Positions 9,968-23,549 of a stretch of DNA of 64,000 nucleotides are shown here, one piece after another. How positions within the stretch are numbered: position 1 is the stretch's first letter; every line of letters begins with the position of its first letter. The stretch comes from Mytilinidion resinicola (lineage: Eukaryota > Ascomycota > Dothideomycetes > Mytilinidiales > Mytilinidiaceae), in assembly GCF_010093595.1 (NCBI RefSeq), contig NW_022985448.1, positions 1,282,593-1,346,592 on the forward strand. The letters run 5' to 3'. Under the pieces are notes generated by a model. The model had not been told where the DNA came from and did not search any database. It saw only the letters and a program-made list of their open reading frames with translations. A program made the position numbers and the translations under genes.

Positions 9968-12900
9968 TAAGCAGCTACACGCACATCGTTCACCCGAGCC
10001 ACGGAGCCTTCCCTCTAGCTGTCGAGCGATTAGTTGCCGTGACGCTCACGCTGATGTAGATTTCCTAGTTTCTGCCCAGGAGGGCGTGCATGCCCCCGAA
10101 ACGGCGTGTGAGGGAGTTTTGAGGCATCATGGGGTACCTACGGATGCGGCAGACCCGTTTTGGGAGCAGGATCAACGAAAATGAGCGGTGCTTGATGAGG
10201 AGATTATGAGTTGATGAATTATGACTTCCTTGAGCGTCTGGTCTGCCTGTAGACCTCAGTATCAATACCATTCGGTCTATTTCAAGAAGTGGGTTTGAAG
10301 TCGCGTACTGACCCCTTTTCTCAACTTGGGTTTCGTCAGACAGGAAAATCGCTCAGCTTCTAGGGCACGCATACTAAAGACCACAGCTATGACCAATCGA
10401 TCGCCTCCTTACCACATCCGTCCCGCCGTCCGCAATACCCTCATCCCGAACCCTAAACCCAGAACCGTTCCATCCAATCCATACCGATAGGAAGCGGCAT
10501 ACCGCACACGGGCATCTCAGAAAAAATGTACGTGAAATGCCGTGACGTCATAAGTATCACCAGCACGCCACTCTCGGCGGTTCGCGTTACGCGCACGGCG
10601 GGGGATTCGTCCGACGCCGGTTCAGCCTGACCCAGCCCGCTCGTGAGTTCGGTGGCATGTGATCAACGTGGTTTGTGAGAGCGTGAGTTAGTGGCTAGGC
10701 ACGCGGGTGCAATAGCGGGTTGGAGGATGTCCAGAGGGGTGGTATATCGTGTTTCGAGCATGGCTGCGGGTGGTTTGGCCAGCAATTGCCGTCCTTGGCG
10801 AGGAAAGTGGTTATATTGGTGCTGTGGCAGCCATATTGGCGTCCTAGTATGGGCTGTGGATGGGGATAACTAGCATTTGCGTTTTGAGGTTGGCGCTGTA
10901 GCACCTCTATCGCGAGTTGCCAGCGCCTATGTAAATGGAACGGCCGATGCTCACGAAGCACCCTGGTTATTTTCTGGTTTTGTTGTCATGCGCGTACCCT
11001 CAGTGACCGGGGATTTGCGAGATTTTAGTGTGTACACACGTGAAATGGGATCTTCCTTGGGTCTGCGGTAGCACAGAACGAATTAGCACACAGCTTAGCG
11101 AGTCGTCGGAGACAATCCCGAGCTCGTTGGTGGCGCAGAGAAGCTCTTAGGCGAGATATGTGTGGTTGGTTCTGAGACACGATACATTCAGGAGGTACTG
11201 TTGGTAATAAGTGAGCCTAAAGAGCAAGGCTTCGTGGTCCGATATCGGACGATCTTCTACCGTGATTTCTCTAGATATACGCTTATATCATAGACGTTGA
11301 CGTTGAATCAGGTTGTAGTCTGGTGAAACTGACGAAAGTATTTCTAGAGTACATTGGGCTTGGCTGTGTAAATTTGGGGACCTTGATGACCCATCTGCTG
11401 CGCTGTAAGATAGTGCTGTATAATAGTTAACGGTCGAGTTCTTCCGCGACGAGACGAGTGTACAAAACTGTAGTAAAGCTTCCAATCGATTGAACCATAT
11501 GACGATCCTTACCCTTGAGGATTTTCGGATATGCTAGCATGGCGGTATGCTGAAGTTGAAATAGCGCTTGCGATAGATTGTATAATGCGTTTTCGAGGCT
11601 AACCTGGAAACGTGGGTACCAGCATATCGATACTATTGATAACTTTTCCCCAAATCCCATATCCTGTCAACAATGCATTGCCGCCGATCGAAAAAGTGCC
11701 CGGGGAGATGAGATGGGTCCAGAATTCGAAACAACCATCGAATGGGCATCGAGGAGAACCATATTAGTGCAATCATTGTAAAAAGGCCATGGAACTTTTC
11801 CGACCGAAGCGAGTGACGCAATTCCGAACCAGTGGAAGCTTGCTGCAGTCCTCGTGGACTATGCAGGTTGTCGGGAGTGTTAGCTGTACAGATCGACCCT
11901 GGTATGCTGAGCCGTGGTGACACAACTGATTGGCGGTGTGATGGGTGGACTTGGAACAAAGTGTCGTGCAAGGCTTATTCGTAGCGAGAAGACAGAATAG
12001 CTTCACTGCCACGGGCTGCGACGAGCGCGTAGAAGTCATTTTGTTAGATCTGTAGGTCCACGGTCTTACCATGTAAAATTCGTAGCCAGGGAATTTCACC
12101 TTGACAAGTGATGCCGCTATGAGCCGTTATTACAGTGTGTGGCCTGTGAGTGATGCTCCTTAGCGCGGCTATGGTGACAGGATCGACGTTAGGGGCTTCC
12201 GGAGCCGTACTATGGGAGAATGGAGATGGCGGTGAGGTTGCTTGCTTGCAGCTAGGAGCGTTGGAGTGCCTGGATTTTTGAGAGGGCATCCACATTCAAG
12301 ATGACGCTGGGAAAGGAATGTCGTGGCGATCACGCAGAATCGGCTCTTCGCTCAGCTAGACGAGGGTTCGAGGGACGTACCAGTACAACCGCGAAGGTAC
12401 AAAGTAGGTTTCCGGAATAACGAGTTAGTCGCCGGGAGATGAAAGATGGAGCAGCCATGCACGCAAGTGTGGACTTGCAGGATGATGTTGTTAGGAAGCG
12501 GGTACAGCGGGAAAACAACAGAGGAATTTTGGCACTGACTGCAGCTTGAGGTTCCACACCTTAGCGAAATGTTTAGCTGCAGCATGTACGCTCGCTCTTT
12601 GATGCACAAGGGCACCTTGGACGTGCAAGATGGGCGTAAGGCGCCCTACTTCGCGACTTGATTCCCAAGATTCGGTCGTAACAGGAATCCGACTCTAATG
12701 TCACCATCGGCAGGAAAATCCCCTCGAAAATCATCCCTCGTGCTTGAGTATCTTCACACACGCGAAAGTAGTAGGGTTGCGGGGTTGCAGGAATAGCGTG
12801 CGTGTAAGGGTCTGGATATGCGGCCTTGTGGCACAATGGTGTATTCAGCCAGGCAGAGGAAAGTGACAAGTCGCTTCAACAAAACAAAATCGCCTGCTTG

Positions 12901-13806
12901 GAAGGAGTAATGCTCCGACTGGTCAGCTATCTGAACAGCTGCATATAGCCACAATGGTCCACGCCGACACAGCACCGAACCGTCCGCCAGGTCGTTGAAT
13001 AGGCTACGTGATTGGCCCTCGGAGCGGACATCGAAGCCGTCATGCAGAGGATGGTGTACGCGCTGCAACCCTAAGGCCAAAACAATGTTAGACCTACTCA
13101 AATTCGCGATGGACGCAACGTCCATTAAGCGACTCAAAAGAAAGGGAATATGACGGGTCATAATCCGATAGCCCCGACCACTAGGTTCGCACTTCACTAG
13201 GTCTTGTGAGGTAGATCTGTCCGACAGCCAACGAAAGGCTTCGAGTACCAACAAGGATGAAATATCGAAGCTGCATGTCCCAGAAGTTTGCTCCTGTTCC
13301 CATCGCTCCAAATTCGGGCGAGGCCATAGCTAGTTCCGCGACAATACTTTTGGCCACTTATGGCAGTCTGTTAGCGAACGTGAAACCGAAGCCACTGGGT
13401 CAATTCGAAGCAGAAACTAAGAGTAAGAGTTGATGAGGAAGTAAAGGGAAGCAGATGCAGAGCTTGGACAGAAAATCCGAGCCATGGCTTGTCATGCTAC
13501 ACGATTCACCAGACGGCGCATAATCGCATCACAGTCAGGGAACTATCGGATACAGTGCCATTGGTTTAGGTTCCGGTGCTACACCGGCCTTTTGAGGAGC
13601 GTTGAGTAACCTCGATGACGAATGAAAAGCATATGCCCCTGCAGGAGGATAGGGACGAGCCAGGAGAAAGGCGACTTGAAAAGTATAAAGCCAGGCTCAC
13701 CGCCCGTCGTTCTTTCCCGCCATCACAACCAGCTACTCTTTCGGTTTCTCCACCTCTTCTCCTCCAAAGCTAACCAAAAGAAATCATCCATCTTCGCTAA
13801 TTCGAA
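9968..13806. other. Gene-poor 3.8-kb region, one weak open frame
   Basis: I find no recognisable domain, tRNA or complete transposon here. Short open frames on both strands look random. The only frame of note is 12754-13311 on minus, listed separately. There is a telomere-like CCCTAAACCC motif near 10450, but only as a single copy. The stretch 10680-10960 has a slight G-rich strand bias. Confidence 0.4.
12754..13311 (-). other. Uncharacterised open frame, 185 codons, possibly a decayed gene
   Basis: An uninterrupted ATG-led frame on minus whose composition looks protein-like (hydrophobic helices such as LWLYAAVQIADQ and LLKRLVTFLCLAEYTIV). I recognise no family. Near 12770 its frame ends soon after SCNPATLLLSRV, while another minus frame reads on from the overlap (YYFRVCEDTQARGMIFEG, VTLESDSCYDRIL). 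Either an unmodelled intron or a frameshift could link them. The surrounding 7 kb is gene-poor. It may be a relic or chance; I do not call a function. Confidence 0.22.
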
Positions 13807-14042
13807 ATGCCTTCGTCGGCCTGCCACCAGAACTGCTCCGAGGAGCTTAGCGAAGTCCTTCTCGCTAGCGGTCCCATCACCACCATGCCGGTTCGTCTTC
13901 TCGCCTGATTCTGAATATGACCTTGGTGCTAACAATCGCTCAGGTTCCGGGTAGACGTTGCCCGGCCTGCCTCGAGAAGGGCGAGACTGTTTGGGTCATT
14001 CAGGGAAAGTGCTGCCCTGAATGTGGAACTCCGGTCAACTAG
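13807..14042 (+). CDS. 60-residue cysteine-rich putative zinc-binding microprotein
   Basis: Two exons, 13807-13890 and 13944-14042 (183 nt). The 53-nt intron starts GTTCGT and ends with a GGTGCTAACAATCGCTCAG branch/acceptor, one of the best branch points in the window. Exon 1 gives ACHQNC and a short acidic helix (SEELSEVLLASG). Exon 2 gives RRCPACLEKGETVWV, then KCCPECGTPVN at the C-terminus. The CPAC and CPEC pairs, about 20 residues apart, look like a treble-clef or zinc-ribbon knuckle. Too short for standard gene finders to weigh well. There is no signal peptide, so it is probably intracellular. Function unknown; the metal binding is inferred from cysteine spacing. Confidence 0.72.
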
Positions 14043-14599
14043 CTGAACTGGTACGTGCCTAAGAGCCTTCTTTCTTTCGTACAACTAGTCGCTGATAGAG
14101 CTTATCAGGCTTGGGTCGAAGACGTCCTGCGTAGCTTCATGGCTTTCTGGTTTCCGTCGGATCATGAGGTTTCGTTTGAGATACTGTGGGTTGCTCGTAA
14201 AGAAGGAAAGAGCTCGTGGTATTTGCAGGATGTCTGGCGCTTTTGCGGGTGTGTCCTTTCCACGGACGGCGTCGCTGGAGTCGAAGAGTTTTCATGCTCT
14301 TGTTCCTGGCGTGTGTTCTTCCTGAGATCTCATCGATAATGTGCAAAACGGAATTAGAGGAAGAACTGTAAGGGAGAAAAGTGTTTGTTTGGAGCCAACG
14401 AGCCAATAACCAATCAATGACGTTACCCTTTCCTTTATTGGCTAACGTGAATTTCCAATGTGATCGATATAATCGAGGTATTCGGCATGATAGAGAAAAT
14501 CGCATTCTAAAGAAGGCTCCAAAAGAAATCTTTGCAAAGGGTCCCAGCTAGTCTTACGATGTTGACGCAAAACACGCCTGCATACCTCTTCATTTGTCT
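14043..14599. other. Intergenic region, nothing supported
   Basis: About 560 bases downstream of the microprotein gene. Open frames on both strands are short and have no family features. Confidence 0.4.
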
Positions 14600-15216
14600 C
14601 TAGCTTACGTAAACCCCGTTCAATGCACTTAATTGGCTGTTATTGCATGAGTGGATGCATGACCAAATGGGATGGGAAAACCAAAAACCGACCTGGTCAA
14701 CGTCCGGATGAACGTTGGGCCTTGGGATTGTCTCAGGAGAGTGTTGGAACCTATCATGGGGGACTTGGAGATATGCATTAGAAGAAAATGGTTTCTCGTT
14801 ACGACCTCGAATTATACCTTGCTGGGCAGCATGTGAAGTATGGTCGAATGGAGGACGGGGAACTGGATAGTCCCGGGGATGTGGCAACACCGTGTTAGAT
14901 ATGGCGTGATCTATAGGCCTTGGTTCCATGTATAGATGTTGGGGAGGCCGTCTCCATGTCTGGCCAGAGGAAGAGGGTCTGTCCGATTGCTGCAATGATA
15001 ATTCTTGACCACCAGTAACGTCATTAGGATCATGACTGGTGGGACGTGGAATGCATATGGAACTGCGAGCTTACCTGTAATGTAGGTATCAGGGGGGTTG
15101 AAGGACTGTCCGCCATCTGGGACTGTGGGTACGTCTCCTTGGCTAAGAGATGCTACGGAGGGGGCTGGTGGGGTGGAGTCTTGTGCGTGAACTCGACAGG
15201 CACAACAACACACCAT
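14600..15216 (-). CDS. Candidate two-exon hypothetical protein, Pro/His-rich, 181 aa
   Basis: Proposed exons on minus: 15216-15075 and 15003-14600 (546 nt). The donor is ACAG/GTAAGC and the acceptor GTCAAG, with a CTAATGAC-type branch point; phase 1 joins G to AA and opens 404 nt without a stop. A TATATATGG element lies ~90 bases upstream of the start (near 15298). The product begins MVCCCACRV, then a Ser/Pro/Asp region, then a His/Pro/Arg-rich tail (RRPPQHLYMEPRP, HPRDYPVPRPP). An alternative acceptor (TTGCAG at about 14992) would give a much shorter product. No known domain. Support is only splice logic and frame length. Confidence 0.33.
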
Positions 15217-17029
15217 ATTGACGGGTCAGAGAGCTGATAGGGATGGGAGTTTGAGGGATAGCAGATAATTGTCTAGGACAAGCCTGTTGGAGCTGGCCAT
15301 ATATATACACTGCCCTGGGTTTCGGACTGGCTTCGAGACCTTTGGTATGTAACGGGGATATCGAAAGCCAATCGAATTTCAAGGCGGCTCTGTCTAACCG
15401 TCTAGCCTTAAGAGCCACGATTTGATGAAATTGAGGGAAAGAAAGCCCTGCCCGGGACGGAGTCGAGACCAGTCGGTGCGGCTGGCGATGATGCCCGCTA
15501 GCGACTATGCAAGAACTTGCATGAATGAATATACGGAGAATCGTTATTCGGTGCTTCACTGCGCGAGGCATACACGCTGAGGCTATGTATCGTGGAAGAG
15601 AATGGCTGTAGCGTCTGGCTACTGGGCGGCCTGATCCTTGAGGTCATTTACGAGATCGATCTAGCAAGCTGCGGTCTCGCAATTTTGTGAGGCGAATACG
15701 ATGTTAGCTGTAGCTAATGCCGGATCCGACGCTGAGATTGGAACTGCATCCGGCTCGTGAGAGTTGAGTATACCACGAGCGGTGAGATTGCCTACCGAGG
15801 CCTTGAATTCGCCTACCCGCGTGGGATCTTTGGGCCCGATAGTTTAAAGGAAGATAGCTAGTCTGTATGGAACTCACGCCCCACACTAGGAATGCTAACG
15901 GCATGGAAGATAAGTGCCCCTTGGAGAGATTCAGATGACATGGGCCAGCCCGGTTGTCCGGGCCTAGACGAGTCCATCAGACCATGTGCGTGTGGACCAT
16001 TCGTGACTGGCACACATTCCACAAGACTGTCTAGGCTGACATGGAGCTTTTATGCGATCCGAGAAATCAAAAGGAAGGCTTCGTGTGGCGGTCGTCACGC
16101 GTCGTATCCCTTTATATCCATCTGCTATGGATGTCCGGGCATATATCCGATGTATAGCTCTTGAGTAGTAGTTGATGCTAGTCTTACAAGATTATAAGAC
16201 GCCCATCGAGCTCAGCTTTTGAATGGTCGGAACGTTGGCCACATCTTTGCCGTGGGAACAGGAGTTCTCGAAATTTGACGTCATGGCCCATGATGAGAAA
16301 CAAATTCGCGCTCTCTAGCGGAGATCTGAACATAGCCAGTAAGATGGCCTCTTCATGGACAGGTTCTGGAACGACAGCGGGGGGCTGAGCGAATTGAATC
16401 TACGTAAAGAATGAGGCTTTAGAGAGTGAGGCGACTAATGACAAGGGCAGGAATTATTGTAGCAGAACAAATATCGCAACTTAACCTCAAAGGATGCTGT
16501 AGCTAGACACTGCAAGGATACATTAGCCGAATGCCCATCAATTAAGAAAAAGGCAGTGAAGATCGAGGTTAGACACTTGAAATGTCGACCAAGTCCGCGA
16601 CGATAGGCAGCCAGCCTTATAAGGCATATCGCAGGGCTGTGAAGGGCCGATCGAATCTTTCACCTCTCGGAGACTGAATGCGTTGATTCATAGGCGGCAT
16701 CTTTTCGCCGGACCGGTAGACAGTGGAGTCGGGGTGAGGTTGGAAAGTCGGCACAGGCCTTGGCGTTGCGCTAACTAGGCTTCTTCTGGTTGGGCAATCG
16801 ACATTCAATATCAAGAGGATGGTATGCGCGTCAATTTAATGCTCTCAAATTCATCCTCCTAAGAATTACTTGCTAAGGAGCGATACGCAGGAAGTAACAC
16901 CTAGATTCCGGTTGTTTGCAATTCCCCATGCCCCAGATAGTGCGCCATTCATATCCACCGAACGCCAGACCATGCCTTCGTAAGAGAGTTGAGGTTGGTC
17001 CAAGTGACCGGAATGTTGAAAATCAGGAT
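15217..17029. other. Gene-poor 1.8-kb region
   Basis: Only short, unrelated open frames on both strands. No tRNA, tandem repeat or transposase fragment was recognised. The right edge is the 3' flank of the dihydrouridine synthase gene. Confidence 0.4.
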
Positions 17030-19056
<2,027 letters not shown>

Positions 19057-22000
19057 TCAAAGCTTGAACTTCTCCAGATACTTTGTCGCCTCCTCAACGC
19101 CTTGGTCGACCTTGTCGGCATTGGTGCCTTGGCCGATGGACGTCGCGCCCTTACCACCTGCTTTGCCGCCGATGATGCCGGCGACTGTCTTGGACCATTC
19201 CGCGGCGGAGGCGCCTTGGGTAGAGAAGTGCTACGAGGCGTTAGCGCATCGAAAAGATAATGGAACATGTGTAGTGAAGGGAAATGACGAACCTCAGCAA
19301 CATAGCAACCGTGCACCACCTTGCCCTCATCCTTACTGGCAGAGAAGAGATAGACCGACTTTTCCTTCATGGCACCCTTACTACTGACACTCTTGATCGC
19401 CTCACTAATAGCCTTATTGACCGTCGGGCTCCAATCCACCTTCGCAACTAGATGGTTCTTGGCCTCGTTCTCGCCGAAGAAGTTGACAATCGTATCCAGC
19501 ACCCTCTTGTTGTCCGCCTTGGCAGCTGCCTTCTGCTGGTCCAAGATGCTCTTCTGCACCTTAGCGAAGCGATCGCGGAACTTCGACTTTGTGATGGCGG
19601 AGATGCCGAGATTGTTTAGGTCCTGACCCAGCTTCTTTGCTTCGGATTCCTTGTCGGTCGAGTAGGATGCCTTCTCCAATCGCACTAGCCTCTGTTCAAA
19701 TTCGGAGGCCTCGCGTTGCACTTCGTAGGCGGTTTGGCCTGTCACGGCGACGATGCGGCGAATGCCCTTTGCGATGCCAGACTCTTCGAGGACGATGAGC
19801 TCCTTGATTTCGCCGGTCTGCTTGACGTGGGTGCCGCCGCAGAACTCGACAGACACCTTCTCCCAATCTTCTCGCTTCACGTCGCTCAGAAGCTCCTCGA
19901 CTGGCACACCAACGCTCACGACGCGAACGGGGTCTGGGTACGTCTCGCCGAAGACAGCACGGACACCGCGGATCTCACGCGCAGTAGCGAGTGGGACATC
20001 CAGAGCGTAAACCTCGCAGTTCTGGCGGATGTATTTGGTGGAGATTTCTTCCACTTTCTCAAGTTCTACGTCCGAGAGACCGGCCTTGTGCGAGAAGTCA
20101 TAGCGAAGCTTTTCTGGGCTGACCAAGGAGCCCTTTTGGTCGATGTCATCGCCAAGTACTTCGCGGAGTGCATAGTTGAGAATATGTGTGCCAGTATGAT
20201 TACCGCGGATGGGGAAGCGGCGAAGCTGAGTGCGTTAGTGATTGGGCTCAACATGACCACCCTGGTAATGAAACAAGAGACTTAACGTACCTCATCGTAC
20301 TCGGCAATAACCTCGTTGCCAACACTGATCTCACCATACCTCAGCTCACCAGTGTGTAGAACGTAGCCGGCATAGACCTGAACATTCTGCACGTCGATCT
20401 CTGCCTCGCCGTCAATCACCAGCTTTCCAGTGTCATACTCTTGACCACCCTGCTCAGCATAGAAGTTCGTGCGGTCCAGTAGCACACCAAATTGCTCGCC
20501 TTCAGGCACTTCTTTCGTGCTCTTGAGGAACTTCTTCGAATGGTAGATGGCCTTGACGACAGAGGTGATGTTTTCGCGGCCAAATTTGGGCGAGTCGTCC
20601 GTCTTTGGAACGTCTTTCATGTTCTCTAGAGCGCCGAGATCGTGAACGTCGAGCTTCACAAGTCCGGCAGCGGCCTTCTTCTCGCCCTTGCTGGCCTCTC
20701 GTGCCTTCTCTTGCGCCTCTTCGACCTCCTTGTCGTTGATGCGTAGGCCCCGCTCCTCGGCCATGATCTTTGTCAAATCAACAGGGAAGCCGTAGGTGTC
20801 GTATAATCGCCAGACATCGTTTCCGGGCAAGTCTATCGAGCCTTTCACCTTGCACTGCTGGGCGTACTTCTCGAACATGATCTCGCCGCGATCCAGACTC
20901 TTTGCGAAGCTCTTCTCTTCCTCGTCCAGGATCTCCTTGACGTCGCCCTCCTTCTTTTTGATCTCGGGGAACATGTCGCCCATTTGCTGCACAAGACTTG
21001 GCACGAGTTTGGAGAAGAAGTCGCCAATCTCAGTGTTGAAGTACTTGCGCGCATATCGAGCTCCACGTCTGAGCACACGACGGACCACGTATCCCCGTCC
21101 AACGTTGTTAGGCACACCTCCATCAGAGATGGCGAATGTGAGAAGCCGAACGTGATCGGCAATGACTCGGTATGCAGTATCAATGCCATCTGCGTCCTCG
21201 TCGCCAAACTTGCCCCTGTACTCCCTCGCTCCAGTGATCTCTTGTATCCGCTTGAAGAGAGGTGTGAAGACATCGGTATCGTAATTCGACATCTTGTTCT
21301 GCAGCACAGACACTAAGCGCTCGAAGCCCAAGCCGGTATCCACGTGTTTGTTTGGGAGAGAGCGCAACGAACGGTCCGGTTCACGGTTGTATTGGATGAA
21401 CACGTTGTTCCAGATCTCGAGGACATTGGGGTCGTCTTGGTTGACCAGGTGTGCGGCATTACGTCCACCACCAATGCGGTCGTAGTGAACTTCGCTGCAG
21501 GGTCCGCAGGGTCCTTGGTCGCCCATTTCCCAGAAGTTATCCTTCATGTTTCCAGGGAGGATATGGTCCTCGGCCACACCCACTGAGTGCCACAGCTCCT
21601 TGGCCTCTAGGTCGGCGTCCAAGCCCTCGGAGCCCTCGAAGTATGTGACATATAGCCTGTCCGGGTCCAAGCCGTACACCTTAGTCAGAAGGTCCCAGGA
21701 AAACGAAATAGCCTCCTTCTTGAAGTAGTCTCCGAAACTCCAGTTCCCCAACATCTCAAAGAAGGTGTGATGGTAACTATCCTTGCCAACATCGTCCAGA
21801 TCGTTATGCTTGCCACCGGCACGGATGCATTTTTGTGAGTTGACGGCGCGCTTGAGGTTTGCAAAGTCGGACGCAGGATCCACGGTCCCCAGGAAGATTG
21901 ACTTGTACTGGTTCATTCCAGCATTAGTGAAGAGGAGGGTTGGATCTGAAAGGGGGACGACCGAGGAGGAGGGCACTGGATGTGTCAATTGAGATATTTT

Positions 22001-22380
22001 TGAAGGCTTCCAAAAGGAACTTGTGAGAGCAACGCTGGGCCAAATCGCATGGGAGAGGAGTATGAGATAGCAGAGTAAAGCAAATACCCACCAAAAGTGT
22101 GTCCATTCTTTTTGAAGTACTCCAAGAACGTGTCCCGCACCTTCACAGCACTCCACTCGTGCTTCTCCTCCGTGAGCGAAGTCTCCGCCATTGTGTGCAG
22201 GCGTCTGGCGCTCGCTCCGATCCTAAAGGTGACCTGTGTGCTGCAGAGATTCGGCCGTCGGACTATGTTCTGTGCGAGAGTGGTGTGGCAATTGTTGTTG
22301 GAGTAAAAGATCGAGAGGCCCCTCCAAGTGAACGCGGAGGCCCCGTGACTCACACCACTGCAACACGACTTCCGCAGCAT
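19057..22380 (-). CDS. ALA1: Alanyl-tRNA synthetase, cytosolic/mitochondrial dual-start, 1026 aa
   Basis: Four exons on minus: 22380-22092, 21975-20291, 20225-19293 and 19230-19057 (3081 nt). Charges tRNA-Ala. Exon 2 covers the class II catalytic core: [18 protein letters not shown] (motif 1 region), the [14 protein letters not shown] stretch, [15 protein letters not shown], and DTGLGFERL (motif 3 region). Exon 3 opens with the editing domain [13 protein letters not shown] (HxxxH zinc site) and has CGGTH. The end carries the C-Ala-type Gly-rich segment [10 protein letters not shown]. Two in-frame ATGs exist. From 22380 the protein has a 63-residue leader with no Asp or Glu and many Arg/Ser (a mitochondrial presequence); from 22191 it starts [13 protein letters not shown], the cytosolic form. 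The divergent neighbour starts at 22535, leaving only 154 bp of shared promoter. Confidence 0.95.
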
Positions 22381-22534
22381 CAACTCCTGTCGCTCTTGCG
22401 TCGAGGGCGCTTCACTATCTAATGAGCGACCACCCCACCGGCCTCTACAGTCGCAGATTTGATTGGTGACGACGGAACCGACGCGCTGCGGATTCAAGGA
22501 AAGACTTAGGAGTGCTGGAGGGAGGGTGGGATGC
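22381..22534. promoter_or_regulatory. Compact divergent promoter, AlaRS / unknown acidic protein
   Basis: 154 bp between the long-form AlaRS ATG (22380, minus) and the ATG at 22535 (plus). The AlaRS frame stays open upstream through this whole interval, so the 22380 start is chosen because the upstream part overlaps the neighbour. No TATA box seen. Confidence 0.5.
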
Positions 22535-23278
22535 ATGGCGAACAACAGTCGCGCCGCGATCACAGCTTCTCCCGGCCAACAACCACAACAGCAGCATGGA
22601 ACCAAACGGCCGGCTGATACCACCTTGCAAAATGAGCAGCGGCTGAGCAAGAGGTTCGATCTGCTCAATATAGGTAGGACCAACCATTTCATCTTCATCC
22701 CAATAGTCACCTCACTTGAAGCGCATTTCAGCTCACTCAACTCGATAGACAGCAATGGCCAGCGCCTCTATATTCCCGTCTCGTCCTCCTCAGATGCTCT
22801 GCGGCAGCCCCCAAAGCCAGTGCTCCTCCCAACAGATAGGAAAGAGAAGCGGAAGCTCCGAATTCCTCCAGATGGAGACTCCCTGATGGAAGTGGAAGAC
22901 AGCCCTCACAAAGTCTACATACACGACCTGGCCGCCGAGCTCTCTGACGTAGAGTCTGATGACGAGCACCCGGTGTTCCTCTCCGACATCGAGAAACACT
23001 TATCAAAAATCCCGGCCTTCATTCTTGCAAGCCCCGAACCTAAGTCCACGCGCGACAATCAAATCGTCCTATACAATGTCCCAAGTTCGCTCAGCGTGCC
23101 GGAGGAGAAGGATAGCGTGCGGAAGGCGATTGTGGAGGCGCGAGCGAGGATGAGAGAGAAGCAGGGCTCGACAGTTCAAGAGCCTGCGTTACATGAGGTC
23201 AATAGTAAGATGAATGGGAAGGAAGAGAAAATGTCCGCGACTGAGGAAGATGATCCAGATGCTATGGAGATAGACTAG
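22535..23278 (+). CDS. Conserved-looking acidic fungal protein of unknown function, 222 or 247 aa
   Basis: An open frame of 744 nt from the ATG at 22535, head-to-head with the AlaRS gene. A 75-nt stretch, 22674-22748, starts GTAGGA and ends GATAG; removing it keeps the frame and joins RFDLLNI directly to DSNGQRLYIPV, which reads more naturally. I therefore favour a spliced 222-aa product, with a 247-aa retained form possible. Features: Gln/Pro-rich N-terminus, EQRLSKRFDLLNI, HKVYIHDLAAELSDVESDDEHPVFL, SDIEKHLSKIPAF, QIVLYNVPSSLSVPEEKDSVRKAI, then a basic helix and an acidic end DDPDAMEID. No catalytic motif seen. Probably nuclear or cytosolic. It converges with the RCR-family gene downstream. 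Confidence 0.78.
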   Translation: MANNSRAAITASPGQQPQQQHGTKRPADTTLQNEQRLSKRFDLLNIGRTNHFIFIPIVTSLEAHFSSLNSIDSNGQRLYIPVSSSSDALRQPPKPVLLPTDRKEKRKLRIPPDGDSLMEVEDSPHKVYIHDLAAELSDVESDDEHPVFLSDIEKHLSKIPAFILASPEPKSTRDNQIVLYNVPSSLSVPEEKDSVRKAIVEARARMREKQGSTVQEPALHEVNSKMNGKEEKMSATEEDDPDAMEID

Positions 23279-23549
23279 TTATGATCAGCAGTATACACAA
23301 TTGGATTCCCTTGAATGGTGTTTCGTAGTCCATAGTGACAGGTCGCTGTTTTGAGGTATCTAGGTAATTACTGGCTTTGGAGAGGCCAAACTCTGAGTCC
23401 CAAACGTGGCCCAGCCATGCTGAAACACCGCCGTTCCTGCAAACCAATATGTTCCGCTTCTAAAGATGTGGCAGACCAGAATACAAGTTCCCAACCAAAA
23501 CTCCACCAACCGATTCCGAGTGTTTCCTCTACATCCCCTGTTACCCAGC

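Noticed and set aside
10445..10465. Telomere-like CCCTAAACCC
   Set aside because: Single copy and in the middle of the window; no array.
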